From: Tenacibaculum sp. M341
GTDB lineage: Bacteria > Bacteroidota > Bacteroidia > Flavobacteriales > Flavobacteriaceae
Length of the DNA stretch: 64,000 bases
Assembly: GCF_004337695.1 (NCBI RefSeq)
Contig: NZ_SJXJ01000015.1
Span: 1-64,000 of the forward strand
Reading direction: 5' to 3'
A model generated the notes under the pieces. That model was not told the DNA's origin. It saw only the letters and a list, made by a program, of their open reading frames with translations, and ran no database searches. Of the stretch, positions 19,249 through 27,145 are shown one piece after another. How positions within the stretch are numbered: position 1 is the stretch's first letter; every line of letters begins with the position of its first letter. The translations under genes and the position numbers were made by a program.

Positions 19249-20805
19249 TTATTTTGAAATATTTGTAAGCGTAGCAAAATTAAAACGTATTCCTACATTT
19301 ATATTTGTACTGTTTACATTTCCGAAGGGAGCGTAAAATTTCCCACCAGAAGTTGTGATTGTAAAATTATTATTAATGTTAAAATTAAAACCTACAGTTG
19401 GTCTTATAACAATACCTTCACCTGTATCAACACCAGCACCACCAGCGGCACCACCTGTAAGATTGATAAAAGCGTTCATTTTGTCGTTTATAAAATTATT
19501 AGTTTTAAAACCAACTCCTACTAATCCGTGTGCATAACCTCCAGATCTACCGCCATAAGCAAAACCAGCTTCACCAATTAAATAAATGTTTTTAAAAACA
19601 TCATAGTTAAACTGAATGGCTAATAATTGTAAATCGGCAGCTAAAATATTATTAGGATCATCTGTTTTATTAACTTTAAAGTAGGTTTGATTTTCTAAAG
19701 CTACACTAATTCCTTGTGCTTTAAAGTTGGTTGATTTATTAGTGTTTTTAGTTCCTCCACTCAAATTCATATATTTTAGACCAAAACCTAAAGTATACGC
19801 TTCAAAATCACCATCTAAAGCACGATAGTAACCTCCATGACCACTAATAGCTAAATTGTCAGATAATTTAAAATCTAAGCCAGCAGAAGGGTAAATGGTT
19901 AAACCGCCTTCAGGAGCTATGCGTCCGCCCGCTGCTCCAATAGCTAATTTGGTAAATAAGTTAATATGTTCTGATTGATAAGGGTGATAACCAGCACCTA
20001 CAAATAAATCCATAAACCCAGCTCTTAAACCTTTGTATATAGCATCTGTGTGAGCAAAAAGAAAAAGATTGTCTTGTACATATTTTTGGTATTCAAATCC
20101 TAACACATATAACGTTTCATCAAGAGTTGACCTATTGTCTTTTTTTGAATCACCTATTGGATAAAAGAAATCGAACCTAACTTGTTGTGTGTTTTTTACC
20201 GATGGTTTGTTCCAGAATGAATCTTCAGTATTATTGTTATTCACAAATTTCTGAAGAGAGTTTTTATAGTTTGTATATCTTAACGATGTTGGAATTTCAA
20301 CAAATAACGAAACAGCATTATCTTTAATACTTCCGGTAAAAAAGTCTAAATGGCTATACTGTAAACCAAAAGAATATCCGTTTTTTTTATATTGAAGTCC
20401 AATGTTAGTATTGTAAAAAGCACCATCATTAATCAGAATTCTATATCCGCCGCCACCTCCAAAGTGAAAGTTAGCATCAAAAAAAAGGTTTTTATAAATT
20501 TTAGTATTTACTCCAAGTTCAGCACCAAGAGTAAATAGTCCGCCTTGATCACCAGTAATGGCATAATGAAACCCAGCACCACCATACAACCAATCATTAA
20601 AAGGAATCTGATAATGAAGTCCAATTAATCCCATATTAGGTTTTAAATTAGGGAAATCATCAGTAGGCATTGAAATTGACATAAAATTCATTCGAATTTT
20701 ATTGTTTAATTCTTTACCATCCAAGTCGGCTGTATTTTGTCCCAATAATAAAGAACTAGTAAATATTGCTATTAAACTTATTAATAAACGTTTATTTGGT
20801 GTCAT
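19249..20805 (-). CDS. Secreted beta-rich protein of unknown function
   Basis: A protein of about 518 residues, predicted to be exported. The frame opens at 20820, but the ATG at 20805 gives MTPNKRLLISLIAIFTSSLLLGQ, a standard signal peptide, so this start is preferred. The mature part has many Gly/aromatic alternating strands (such as FHFGGGGGYRI and INLTGGAAGGAG) in two similar halves, each ending in GFGLKYMNL or VGIRFNF. This suggests an outer-membrane beta-barrel. No family is recognised. It lies between prfC and the PPIase gene on the same strand. Confidence 0.65.
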   Translation of the reverse strand: MTPNKRLLISLIAIFTSSLLLGQNTADLDGKELNNKIRMNFMSISMPTDDFPNLKPNMGLIGLHYQIPFNDWLYGGAGFHYAITGDQGGLFTLGAELGVNTKIYKNLFFDANFHFGGGGGYRILINDGAFYNTNIGLQYKKNGYSFGLQYSHLDFFTGSIKDNAVSLFVEIPTSLRYTNYKNSLQKFVNNNNTEDSFWNKPSVKNTQQVRFDFFYPIGDSKKDNRSTLDETLYVLGFEYQKYVQDNLFLFAHTDAIYKGLRAGFMDLFVGAGYHPYQSEHINLFTKLAIGAAGGRIAPEGGLTIYPSAGLDFKLSDNLAISGHGGYYRALDGDFEAYTLGFGLKYMNLSGGTKNTNKSTNFKAQGISVALENQTYFKVNKTDDPNNILAADLQLLAIQFNYDVFKNIYLIGEAGFAYGGRSGGYAHGLVGVGFKTNNFINDKMNAFINLTGGAAGGAGVDTGEGIVIRPTVGFNFNINNNFTITTSGGKFYAPFGNVNSTNINVGIRFNFATLTNISK

Positions 20806-20842
20806 AAAAATTATAGTCAAAAAAATATAATTTACTTAGTTA

Positions 20843-22432
20843 TTACTCAAATTCACTAGTGAAATGTAACTTAACAGATGGATATTTGCTTTGTGTCATT
20901 TGTATAGTGAAAGGAGAATCGGCTAAGAAAACCAATTGACCTTGTTTGTCTTTTGCTAAATAACGCTGTTTTACACGTTTGAATTCTTTAAATTCTTCAT
21001 TTTTTTCATCTTCTGGTTGTACCCAACAAGCTTTGTGAACAGAAATGTTTTCATAAGTACATTTTGCTCCGTATTCATGTTCTAAACGATATTGAATAAC
21101 TTCGTACTGTAATGCACCAACAGTACCAATAATTCTTCTACCATTCATATCTAAGGTGAATAACTGAGCAACACCTTCGTCCATTAATTGATCTAACCCT
21201 TTATATAGTTGTTTTGCTTTTAATGGATCCGCATTATTTACATATCGGAAATGTTCAGGAGAAAAACTAGGAATTCCTTTAAAATTCATTTTTTCCCCCT
21301 CAGTTAAAGTATCTCCAATTTTAAAATTTCCTGTATCGTGTAAACCAACAATATCACCAGCAAAAGATTCTTCAACGATTTCTTTTTTCTCGGCAAAAAA
21401 TGCATTTGGACTAGAAAACTTTACTTTTTTATTATTTCTTACATGTAAATAAGGTGTGTTTCTTTTAAAAGTACCTGATACAATTTTAACAAACGCTAAA
21501 CGGTCTCTGTGTTTAGGATCCATGTTGGCATGGATTTTAAATACAAATCCAGTTAATTTATTTTCTTTAGAATCAACTAAGCGAGTATCAGACATTTTAG
21601 GTTGAGGATCTGGAGCTATGTCAATAAAACAATCTAATAATTCTTTTACTCCAAAATTATTTAAGGCAGAACCAAAAAAGACAGGTTGTAAATCACCACT
21701 TTCGTAAGCTTTCTGATCAAATTCAGGATATACACCTTCCACCATTTCTAGTTCTTCTCTAAGAGTTTCAGCAGCATCTTTACCAATCATTTCATCTAGT
21801 TCTGGTACGTTGATATCTGTGAATTCAACTCCTTCACTAACTGTTTGTTTATTATCAGCAGAAAAAACATTGATTTTCTTTTCCCAAATATTATAGATTC
21901 CTTGAAAATCGTATCCCATTCCAATAGGAAAAGATAGAGGAGTAGTAGTAAGCCCTAATTTTTGTTCAACTTCATCTAATAAATCGAAAGCATCTTTACC
22001 TTCACGATCTAATTTGTTGATAAAAACAATAATAGGAATTTTACGCATTCTACAAACTTCTACTAACTTTTCAGTTTGTGGCTCAACCCCTTTGGCAACA
22101 TCAATAACTACAATAACACTGTCAACAGCCGTTAAAGTTCTAAAAGTATCTTCAGCAAAATCTTTGTGACCAGGAGTATCTAGAATATTTATTTTTTTGT
22201 CTTTATAATTGAAAGCAAGTACAGAGGTAGCAACAGAAATACCACGCTGACGTTCTATCTCCATAAAATCGGATGTTGCTCCTTTTTTTATTTTATTACT
22301 TTTTACAGCTCCAGCTTCTTGAATAGCCCCTCCAAAAAGTAATAATTTTTCTGTTAATGTTGTTTTTCCTGCATCTGGGTGAGAAATAATACCAAACGTT
22401 CTTCTTTTCTGTATTTCTTCTAAAAAACTCAT
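20843..22432 (-). CDS. prfC: Peptide chain release factor 3
   Basis: RF-3 is a GTPase that removes RF1/RF2 from the ribosome after termination. The 529-residue protein has the G1 loop SHPDAGKTTLTE (about 17-28), a switch region RQRGISVATSV, the G3 motif DTPGHKDFAED, and the G4 motif NKLDRE. The alanine-glycine G1 loop followed by TLTEKLLLFGGAIQEAGAVK is typical of RF3 rather than EF-G. Length is the family's usual. It is a single gene on the - strand. Confidence 0.96.
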   Translation of the reverse strand: MSFLEEIQKRRTFGIISHPDAGKTTLTEKLLLFGGAIQEAGAVKSNKIKKGATSDFMEIERQRGISVATSVLAFNYKDKKINILDTPGHKDFAEDTFRTLTAVDSVIVVIDVAKGVEPQTEKLVEVCRMRKIPIIVFINKLDREGKDAFDLLDEVEQKLGLTTTPLSFPIGMGYDFQGIYNIWEKKINVFSADNKQTVSEGVEFTDINVPELDEMIGKDAAETLREELEMVEGVYPEFDQKAYESGDLQPVFFGSALNNFGVKELLDCFIDIAPDPQPKMSDTRLVDSKENKLTGFVFKIHANMDPKHRDRLAFVKIVSGTFKRNTPYLHVRNNKKVKFSSPNAFFAEKKEIVEESFAGDIVGLHDTGNFKIGDTLTEGEKMNFKGIPSFSPEHFRYVNNADPLKAKQLYKGLDQLMDEGVAQLFTLDMNGRRIIGTVGALQYEVIQYRLEHEYGAKCTYENISVHKACWVQPEDEKNEEFKEFKRVKQRYLAKDKQGQLVFLADSPFTIQMTQSKYPSVKLHFTSEFE

Positions 22433-22633
22433 CTATAAAATTTGAGGGCGTAAAGATAAGTTTTAAAAGAAAAAGAGCAAAGGTTTTCTGTGTTTATCGA
22501 TTGATTTTGAAAGTGGTTGGTATTCAGTAATTCTTTGTTTAAAAAAATGAGTGTATTAAGGATAAAAAGGCATGTTTAGGTAAATAATTTTCGCTGCATC
22601 ATTAAAAATTAAGATTTTTACATTGTTTAATTA

Positions 22634-23044
22634 TTGATGATGGATAAAAAAGAGATAGTTGGGAGGGAAGAAGTTTTTTTATTAGTTCATACTTTTTATG
22701 AAAAAATAAAGAAAGATGATTTATTAGGAGAGATTTTTACAAAAACAATTCCAGTAGAAGAATGGAATGATCATTTAGAAAAATTGACTGATTTTTGGGA
22801 AACTAATTTATTTTTTGTCAGAAAGTATAAAGGGAATCCAATTGAAAAGCATCAAAAAGTAGATGAAAATTTCAATGCTCTTATTTCGCAAGAACATTTT
22901 GGACGTTGGTTGCAATTATGGTTTCATACGATTGATGAACTTTTTTATGGAGAAAAAGCACATCAAGCAAAAGAAAGAGCACGAAATATAGCATCCATGC
23001 TCTTTTTTAAAATTTTTGAAAACAGGCCTAGTAAAAAAGCATAA
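22634..23044 (+). CDS. Group III truncated haemoglobin
   Basis: A 136-residue globin of the truncated group III (P-type) class. It has FYEKIKKDDLLGEIF near the start, a WNDHLEKLTDFWETNLF stretch (the distal part) and HFGRWLQLWFHTIDELF containing the segment with the proximal histidine. These haem proteins bind O2, NO or CO. Either of two adjacent ATG codons (22634 or 22637) could start it. The 3' end overlaps by 17 bases the end of the convergent membrane protein gene. Confidence 0.9.
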   Translation: MMMDKKEIVGREEVFLLVHTFYEKIKKDDLLGEIFTKTIPVEEWNDHLEKLTDFWETNLFFVRKYKGNPIEKHQKVDENFNALISQEHFGRWLQLWFHTIDELFYGEKAHQAKERARNIASMLFFKIFENRPSKKA

Positions 23045-23372
23045 TACCTTGGTAAATAGCTAAAAAACTATTGCCTAAAACGCTTATAATACAAGCCCAC
23101 GCAATGTATTTAAATGGACTTTGACTAAAAGCTGCTGCGTTGGTTCCCATAGCAGCAACACAACCAAATATTAATGGGAAAAAAGAAATATCGTTATAGA
23201 TAGATAAAGCAACACTTACGGATGCTATCATAGTATTTATCATTATTAATACAATAGTAATACCGATGCTGTTATCTTTCTCTTTTTCTATTTTTCTGTT
23301 AATTAAATCAATTATTGTAGCTTTTTTATTGTAAGTATTTGATCTAATTTCGGTGTTATTTATAGTAATCAT
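23028..23372 (-). CDS. Small membrane protein of unknown function
   Basis: A 114-residue protein with about three hydrophobic segments (about 38-58, 64-82 and 90-112) after a charged N-terminus. No family is recognised. It converges on the globin gene with a 17-base overlap and lacks any other partner. Confidence 0.55.
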   Translation of the reverse strand: MITINNTEIRSNTYNKKATIIDLINRKIEKEKDNSIGITIVLIMINTMIASVSVALSIYNDISFFPLIFGCVAAMGTNAAAFSQSPFKYIAWACIISVLGNSFLAIYQGIMLFY

Positions 23373-23502
23373 AATTGTTATATTTTACTACAAAATTAGC
23401 GGTGGAATTCTTCTTAAAATATGATTAAAATCATATTCTCTAAAAAAAGAAGTAAAGTAATTAGAAGGAATTTTAATATCTTCACATTTCAAAAGCAAAA
23501 CA

Positions 23503-25518
23503 TTGTCTACAATTACACTATTATATATCATTATAGCCGTTTTAATTAGCGTTGCAATTAGTTTTTTTCAGTATTTCTTTAAAGTTAAAAAAGCCCCAAA
23601 ACATCACATATTTTTATTTGTTTTAAGAACTTTTGCTATTTTTTTATTGTTGTTATTACTAATTAATCCCAAATTAAAAATAACAGAAATCCAAAATGAA
23701 AAGCCAAAACTTTCAGTATTAGTAGATAATTCTTTATCAACTAGTTTTTTTAAAGAAGAAGAAACAGTTAAAAGTATTCTTGAAAAATTTCAAGAATCAA
23801 AAGAGTTAAAAGAGAAGTTTGATCTGAACTTATTTACTTTTAATGACAAAATATCTCCTTTAGATAGTTTAAGTTTCACTAATAGTAAAACCAATATTGC
23901 CAAAGCAATTACGAATGTAAATAGTTTACAAAAAGATGATTTAGGTGGAATTGTTTTGATTTCTGATGGAAATCAGACCATTGGAAATGATTACGAATAT
24001 GTAAATTCAAAAAAAAGCATATATCCCTTGGTTATTGGTGATACCACTGTTTATGAAGATTTAAAAATATCGCAACTAAATGTAAATAAGTACAGTTATT
24101 TAAACAATAAGTTTCCTGTAGAAGTATTTGTAAACTATGAAGGTAAAAAAGTGATAAATCCTACTTTTTCAATATATAAATCAGGGAAAAGAATTTTTAC
24201 GAAAAAGTTGACTCTTTCGCCAACTAACTCTTCTCAAGTTGTAACAGCTGAGTTTACTTCGGATAAAGAGGGGACACATTATTACAGTGTTGGTATAGAA
24301 AAACTATCTCAAGAAAAAAATACAAAAAATAATTCTAAGAGTTTTTCTGTAGAAGTTATTGATGAACAAACCAAAGTATTGGTGTTGACTTCTATTATGC
24401 ATCCAGATGTTGGAGTTTTTAAAAAATCAATAGAAACGAACAAACAACGTAAAGTTGAGATTGCTCAGGTAAATTCTTTTAAAGGAAATATAAAAGACTA
24501 TCAATTTGTGGTTTTTTATCAACCAAACATTTATTTCAAAAAATATTTAGAGTCATTTAATTCTAATTATTTAATTGTGACTGGTTCCAAAACAGATTGG
24601 AATTTTATCAATTCTTTAGATTTAGGTATTCACAAATCATTTATACATCAATCTGAAGACTATAACGCTTCTTATAATTCAAATTATTTAACTTATATTC
24701 AGGAGGATATTGGTTTTGGTGGTTTTCCTCCTTTAACGGATAAATTTGGAGCTGTAAATGTAAAAGAGAATCAATCATTATTATTTCAAAGGTTAAAAGG
24801 AATTACAACTCAGGCACCGTTATTAACTACTTTTGAAAAAGGAGAGGATAAATACGGAATTTTACTTGGAGAAGGTATTTGGAAATGGAGGTCTTCTAGT
24901 TATTTAAAAGAAAGTTCTTTTGAGGTATTTGATGAGTTTATTAATAATATAGTTCAGTTTTTAGCTTCAAATAAAAAAAGAAAAAGATTAGATGTAAAAC
25001 TATCTAATTTATATTTAGCTAATGAAACAATTGTAGTTTCTGCTTTGTATCTTGATAAAAATTATAAGTTTAATGATAGAGCTTCTTTACAACTAACGTT
25101 GGTGAATAATGATACTAAAGAAACGAAAGTGTATCCTTTTTCGTTGGTGAATAATTCATATCAATTAAAAATAAGCGGTTTAAATTCTGGAGATTATTCT
25201 TACAGTGTTAAAGTAGCGAATCAAAAGATATCTAAATCGGGTGTATTTAAAGTAGCAGATTTTCAAATAGAAGAACAGTTTACAAACGCTAATAAAAAGA
25301 AGCTACTTGCTTTAGCTGATAAAACAAAAGGGAAACTGTTTTATAAAGATCAACAAAACGATTTATTAAAAGAGTTGATTGCTGACAAAAATTATTATTC
25401 GATTCAAAGATCAATAGTAAAAGAAGAAAGTTTAATTCATTGGAAATGGATTTTGTTTATTATAGTTACTTTGTTAACTATTGAATGGTTTGTTAGAAAA
25501 TACTACGGAAAAATATAA
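23503..25518 (+). CDS. Large vWA-like membrane protein (BatA-type topology)
   Basis: A 671-residue protein that appears to start with TTG at 23503, since no ATG in frame precedes the first membrane helix. Two N-terminal membrane segments (about 1-20 and 35-55) are followed by PKLSVLVDNSLSTSF, a degenerate von Willebrand A metal-site-like strand, and GGIVLISDGNQT. Immunoglobulin-like regions follow, with a C-terminal membrane helix (about 645-665). This resembles the BatA/aerotolerance-like proteins of Bacteroidota with a periplasmic receptor body. It probably heads an operon with the next two overlapping genes. Confidence 0.75.
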   Translation: MSTITLLYIIIAVLISVAISFFQYFFKVKKAPKHHIFLFVLRTFAIFLLLLLLINPKLKITEIQNEKPKLSVLVDNSLSTSFFKEEETVKSILEKFQESKELKEKFDLNLFTFNDKISPLDSLSFTNSKTNIAKAITNVNSLQKDDLGGIVLISDGNQTIGNDYEYVNSKKSIYPLVIGDTTVYEDLKISQLNVNKYSYLNNKFPVEVFVNYEGKKVINPTFSIYKSGKRIFTKKLTLSPTNSSQVVTAEFTSDKEGTHYYSVGIEKLSQEKNTKNNSKSFSVEVIDEQTKVLVLTSIMHPDVGVFKKSIETNKQRKVEIAQVNSFKGNIKDYQFVVFYQPNIYFKKYLESFNSNYLIVTGSKTDWNFINSLDLGIHKSFIHQSEDYNASYNSNYLTYIQEDIGFGGFPPLTDKFGAVNVKENQSLLFQRLKGITTQAPLLTTFEKGEDKYGILLGEGIWKWRSSSYLKESSFEVFDEFINNIVQFLASNKKRKRLDVKLSNLYLANETIVVSALYLDKNYKFNDRASLQLTLVNNDTKETKVYPFSLVNNSYQLKISGLNSGDYSYSVKVANQKISKSGVFKVADFQIEEQFTNANKKKLLALADKTKGKLFYKDQQNDLLKELIADKNYYSIQRSIVKEESLIHWKWILFIIVTLLTIEWFVRKYYGKI

Positions 25519-25697
25519 TGTTTGAACATTTTTTTCAATGCCCATATTGTTGGGAGCAGATATCGATGTTATTAGACAGAAGTATCTCTGAGACTTATAT
25601 AGAAGATTGCGAAATATGTTGTAATCCTATAGAAATTACTACATATTTTGAAAATGAAGAATTAATAAATTTTGAATCAAAAAGTATAGAACAATGA
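25518..25697 (+). CDS. CPXCG-motif cysteine-rich micropeptide
   Basis: A 59-residue protein, MFEHFFQCPYCWEQ..., with paired cysteines C8/C11 (CPYC) and a second pair in CEICC near residues 31-35, a small zinc-ribbon-like layout. It matches the CPXCG cysteine-rich family, although the usual glycine after the first CPxC is tryptophan here. Its ATG shares one base with the stop codon of the upstream gene, and its stop overlaps the next start by four bases. Translation of the three genes is therefore probably coupled. Confidence 0.85.
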   Translation: MFEHFFQCPYCWEQISMLLDRSISETYIEDCEICCNPIEITTYFENEELINFESKSIEQ

Positions 25698-26092
25698 TGA
25701 GATTTCATACCCGAAAGTGGGTAAAACCAGAAGATTTAAATCCGAATGGATCTCTTTTTGGAGGGCGATTATTGCAATGGATAGATGAAGAAGTAGCTTT
25801 ATATGCTATTATTCAGTTAGAAATACCTAAAACTGTTACAAAATTTATGTCTGAAATAGATTTTGTAAGCTCAGCAAGAAAAGGAGATATTATTGAAATA
25901 GGAATTGAAGTAAAAAAGTTTGGAAGAACTTCTATAACTTTAAGTTGTAAAGTGCGTAATAAATTGACTAGAAAAGATATAATTACGATTGATAAAATTG
26001 TAATGGTAAGTTTAGATGATGAAGGAAATCCGATACCACATGGTAAAACAGAAATAGAATACGTAAAAGATAGATTAAAGAAAGAAGAATAA
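25694..26092 (+). CDS. Acyl-CoA thioesterase, hotdog fold (YciA-like)
   Basis: A 132-residue hotdog-fold protein. The active-site region LNPNGSLFGGRLLQWIDE (about 14-31) has the Asn-x-x-G-x-x-x-GG pattern and aspartate of YciA/BACH-type acyl-CoA thioesterases, which hydrolyse acyl-CoA to free acid. The length is that of a single-domain family member that works as an oligomer. Its start overlaps the stop of the CPXCG gene (ATGA). Acyl chain preference cannot be told from the sequence. Confidence 0.9.
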   Translation: MMRFHTRKWVKPEDLNPNGSLFGGRLLQWIDEEVALYAIIQLEIPKTVTKFMSEIDFVSSARKGDIIEIGIEVKKFGRTSITLSCKVRNKLTRKDIITIDKIVMVSLDDEGNPIPHGKTEIEYVKDRLKKEE

Positions 26093-26133
26093 TATCTATT
26101 TGTATAAATTATAATCAATTCAATTTAAATAAA

Positions 26134-26964
26134 ATGTCAAGACAACAACCAGAATTTAGCTTTCCAAAAAGAGGAGTATTAGTAATTCCGTTGCTAATAT
26201 TCATATTTATTCTTTTTGCAAAATCAACCGTGACTATAAAATCAGGTCAAGCAGGAGTTTTATACAAAACCTTTGGAGGAGGAGTAGTTATTGGTGAAAC
26301 TTATGGAGAAGGTTTTCATTTAGTGGCACCTTGGAATGAAATGCACGTATATGAAGTAAGACAACAAGAACTTTTTGAAAAAATGAAAGTACTATCGTCT
26401 AATGGATTAGAAATTCAAATTGATGCATCAGCTTGGTATCAGCCAGTTTATCAAGATTTAGGAAAATTGCATAAAACATTAGGTGAAAATTATTTACAAC
26501 GTGTGATTCAGCCAGCAATTAGATCTGCAGCCAGAAGTGTTGTGGGAAGATATACACCAGAACAATTATATTCTAGTAAAAGAGATGCAATACAAGATGA
26601 AATTTTCACAGAAACAAAGAAAATCTTAGAAAAACAACACGTACAGTTAAATGAAGTTTTAGTAAGAGATGTTACTTTACCATCAACTATTAAAGAAGCT
26701 ATTGAGCGAAAGTTAAAGCAAGAGCAAGAGTCTTTAGAATACGAGTTTAGATTGGTAACAGCTCAAAAAGAAGCTGAAAAACAAATTATTGAAGCGCAAG
26801 GTAAGGCAGATGCAAATAAAATTTTGAGTGCTTCTTTAACAGATAAAATTTTACAAGATAAAGGTATTGAGGCAACGTTAAAATTAGCGCAATCACCTAA
26901 TAGTAAAGTTGTTTTAATAGGTGCAGGAAAAGACGGAATGCCTATTATTTTAGGAAATCAGTAA
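26134..26964 (+). CDS. SPFH/prohibitin family membrane protein
   Basis: A 276-residue band-7 protein with one N-terminal membrane helix (about 13-33) and a prohibitin-type SPFH domain (about 35-220) showing SGQAGVLYKTFGGGVV and YGEGFHLVAPWNEMHVYEVR. A coiled-coil rich in Gln, Glu and Lys (about 185-235) follows. Such proteins form large ring or cage scaffolds in the membrane, often with FtsH proteases in bacteria. It follows the thioesterase by 41 bases and ends in a terminator. Confidence 0.9.
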   Translation: MSRQQPEFSFPKRGVLVIPLLIFIFILFAKSTVTIKSGQAGVLYKTFGGGVVIGETYGEGFHLVAPWNEMHVYEVRQQELFEKMKVLSSNGLEIQIDASAWYQPVYQDLGKLHKTLGENYLQRVIQPAIRSAARSVVGRYTPEQLYSSKRDAIQDEIFTETKKILEKQHVQLNEVLVRDVTLPSTIKEAIERKLKQEQESLEYEFRLVTAQKEAEKQIIEAQGKADANKILSASLTDKILQDKGIEATLKLAQSPNSKVVLIGAGKDGMPIILGNQ

Positions 26965-26992
26965 GCTTGATAATTTTAATACTATTTATATA

Positions 26993-27020
26993 AAACTACC
27001 TATTATGGGTGGTTTTTTTA
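26993..27020 (+). terminator. Terminator of the SPFH operon
   Basis: AAACTACC at 26993-27000 pairs with GGTGGTTT at 27008-27015 (one G-T pair), followed by T residues, 28 bases past the stop codon. Confidence 0.7.
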
Positions 27021-27102
27021 TTTATATATGTTGATTATTAGTGGTTTATGTTTATGGTTGTGAATTAATTAGAGAATGAAGTAAATTTTAATAAAAAAGC
27101 AT

Positions 27103-27131
27103 TATTTTTGGTGAACCAGATTGGTTTACCA
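27103..27131 (+). promoter_or_regulatory. PL6 promoter -7 element overlapped by two FadR-type operators
   Basis: TATTTTTG at 27103-27110 matches the Bacteroidota -7 consensus TAnnTTTG. Its last TTG is also the beginning of the palindrome TTGGTGAACCA (27108-27118). A second palindrome, TTGGTTTACCA (27121-27131), follows exactly 13 bases later. TGGTnnACCA is the recognition pattern of FadR-subfamily GntR regulators. The layout predicts repression of the lyase operon by the GntR protein encoded at 39273. Confidence 0.75.
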
Positions 27132-27145
27132 GTTAAAATGTATTT

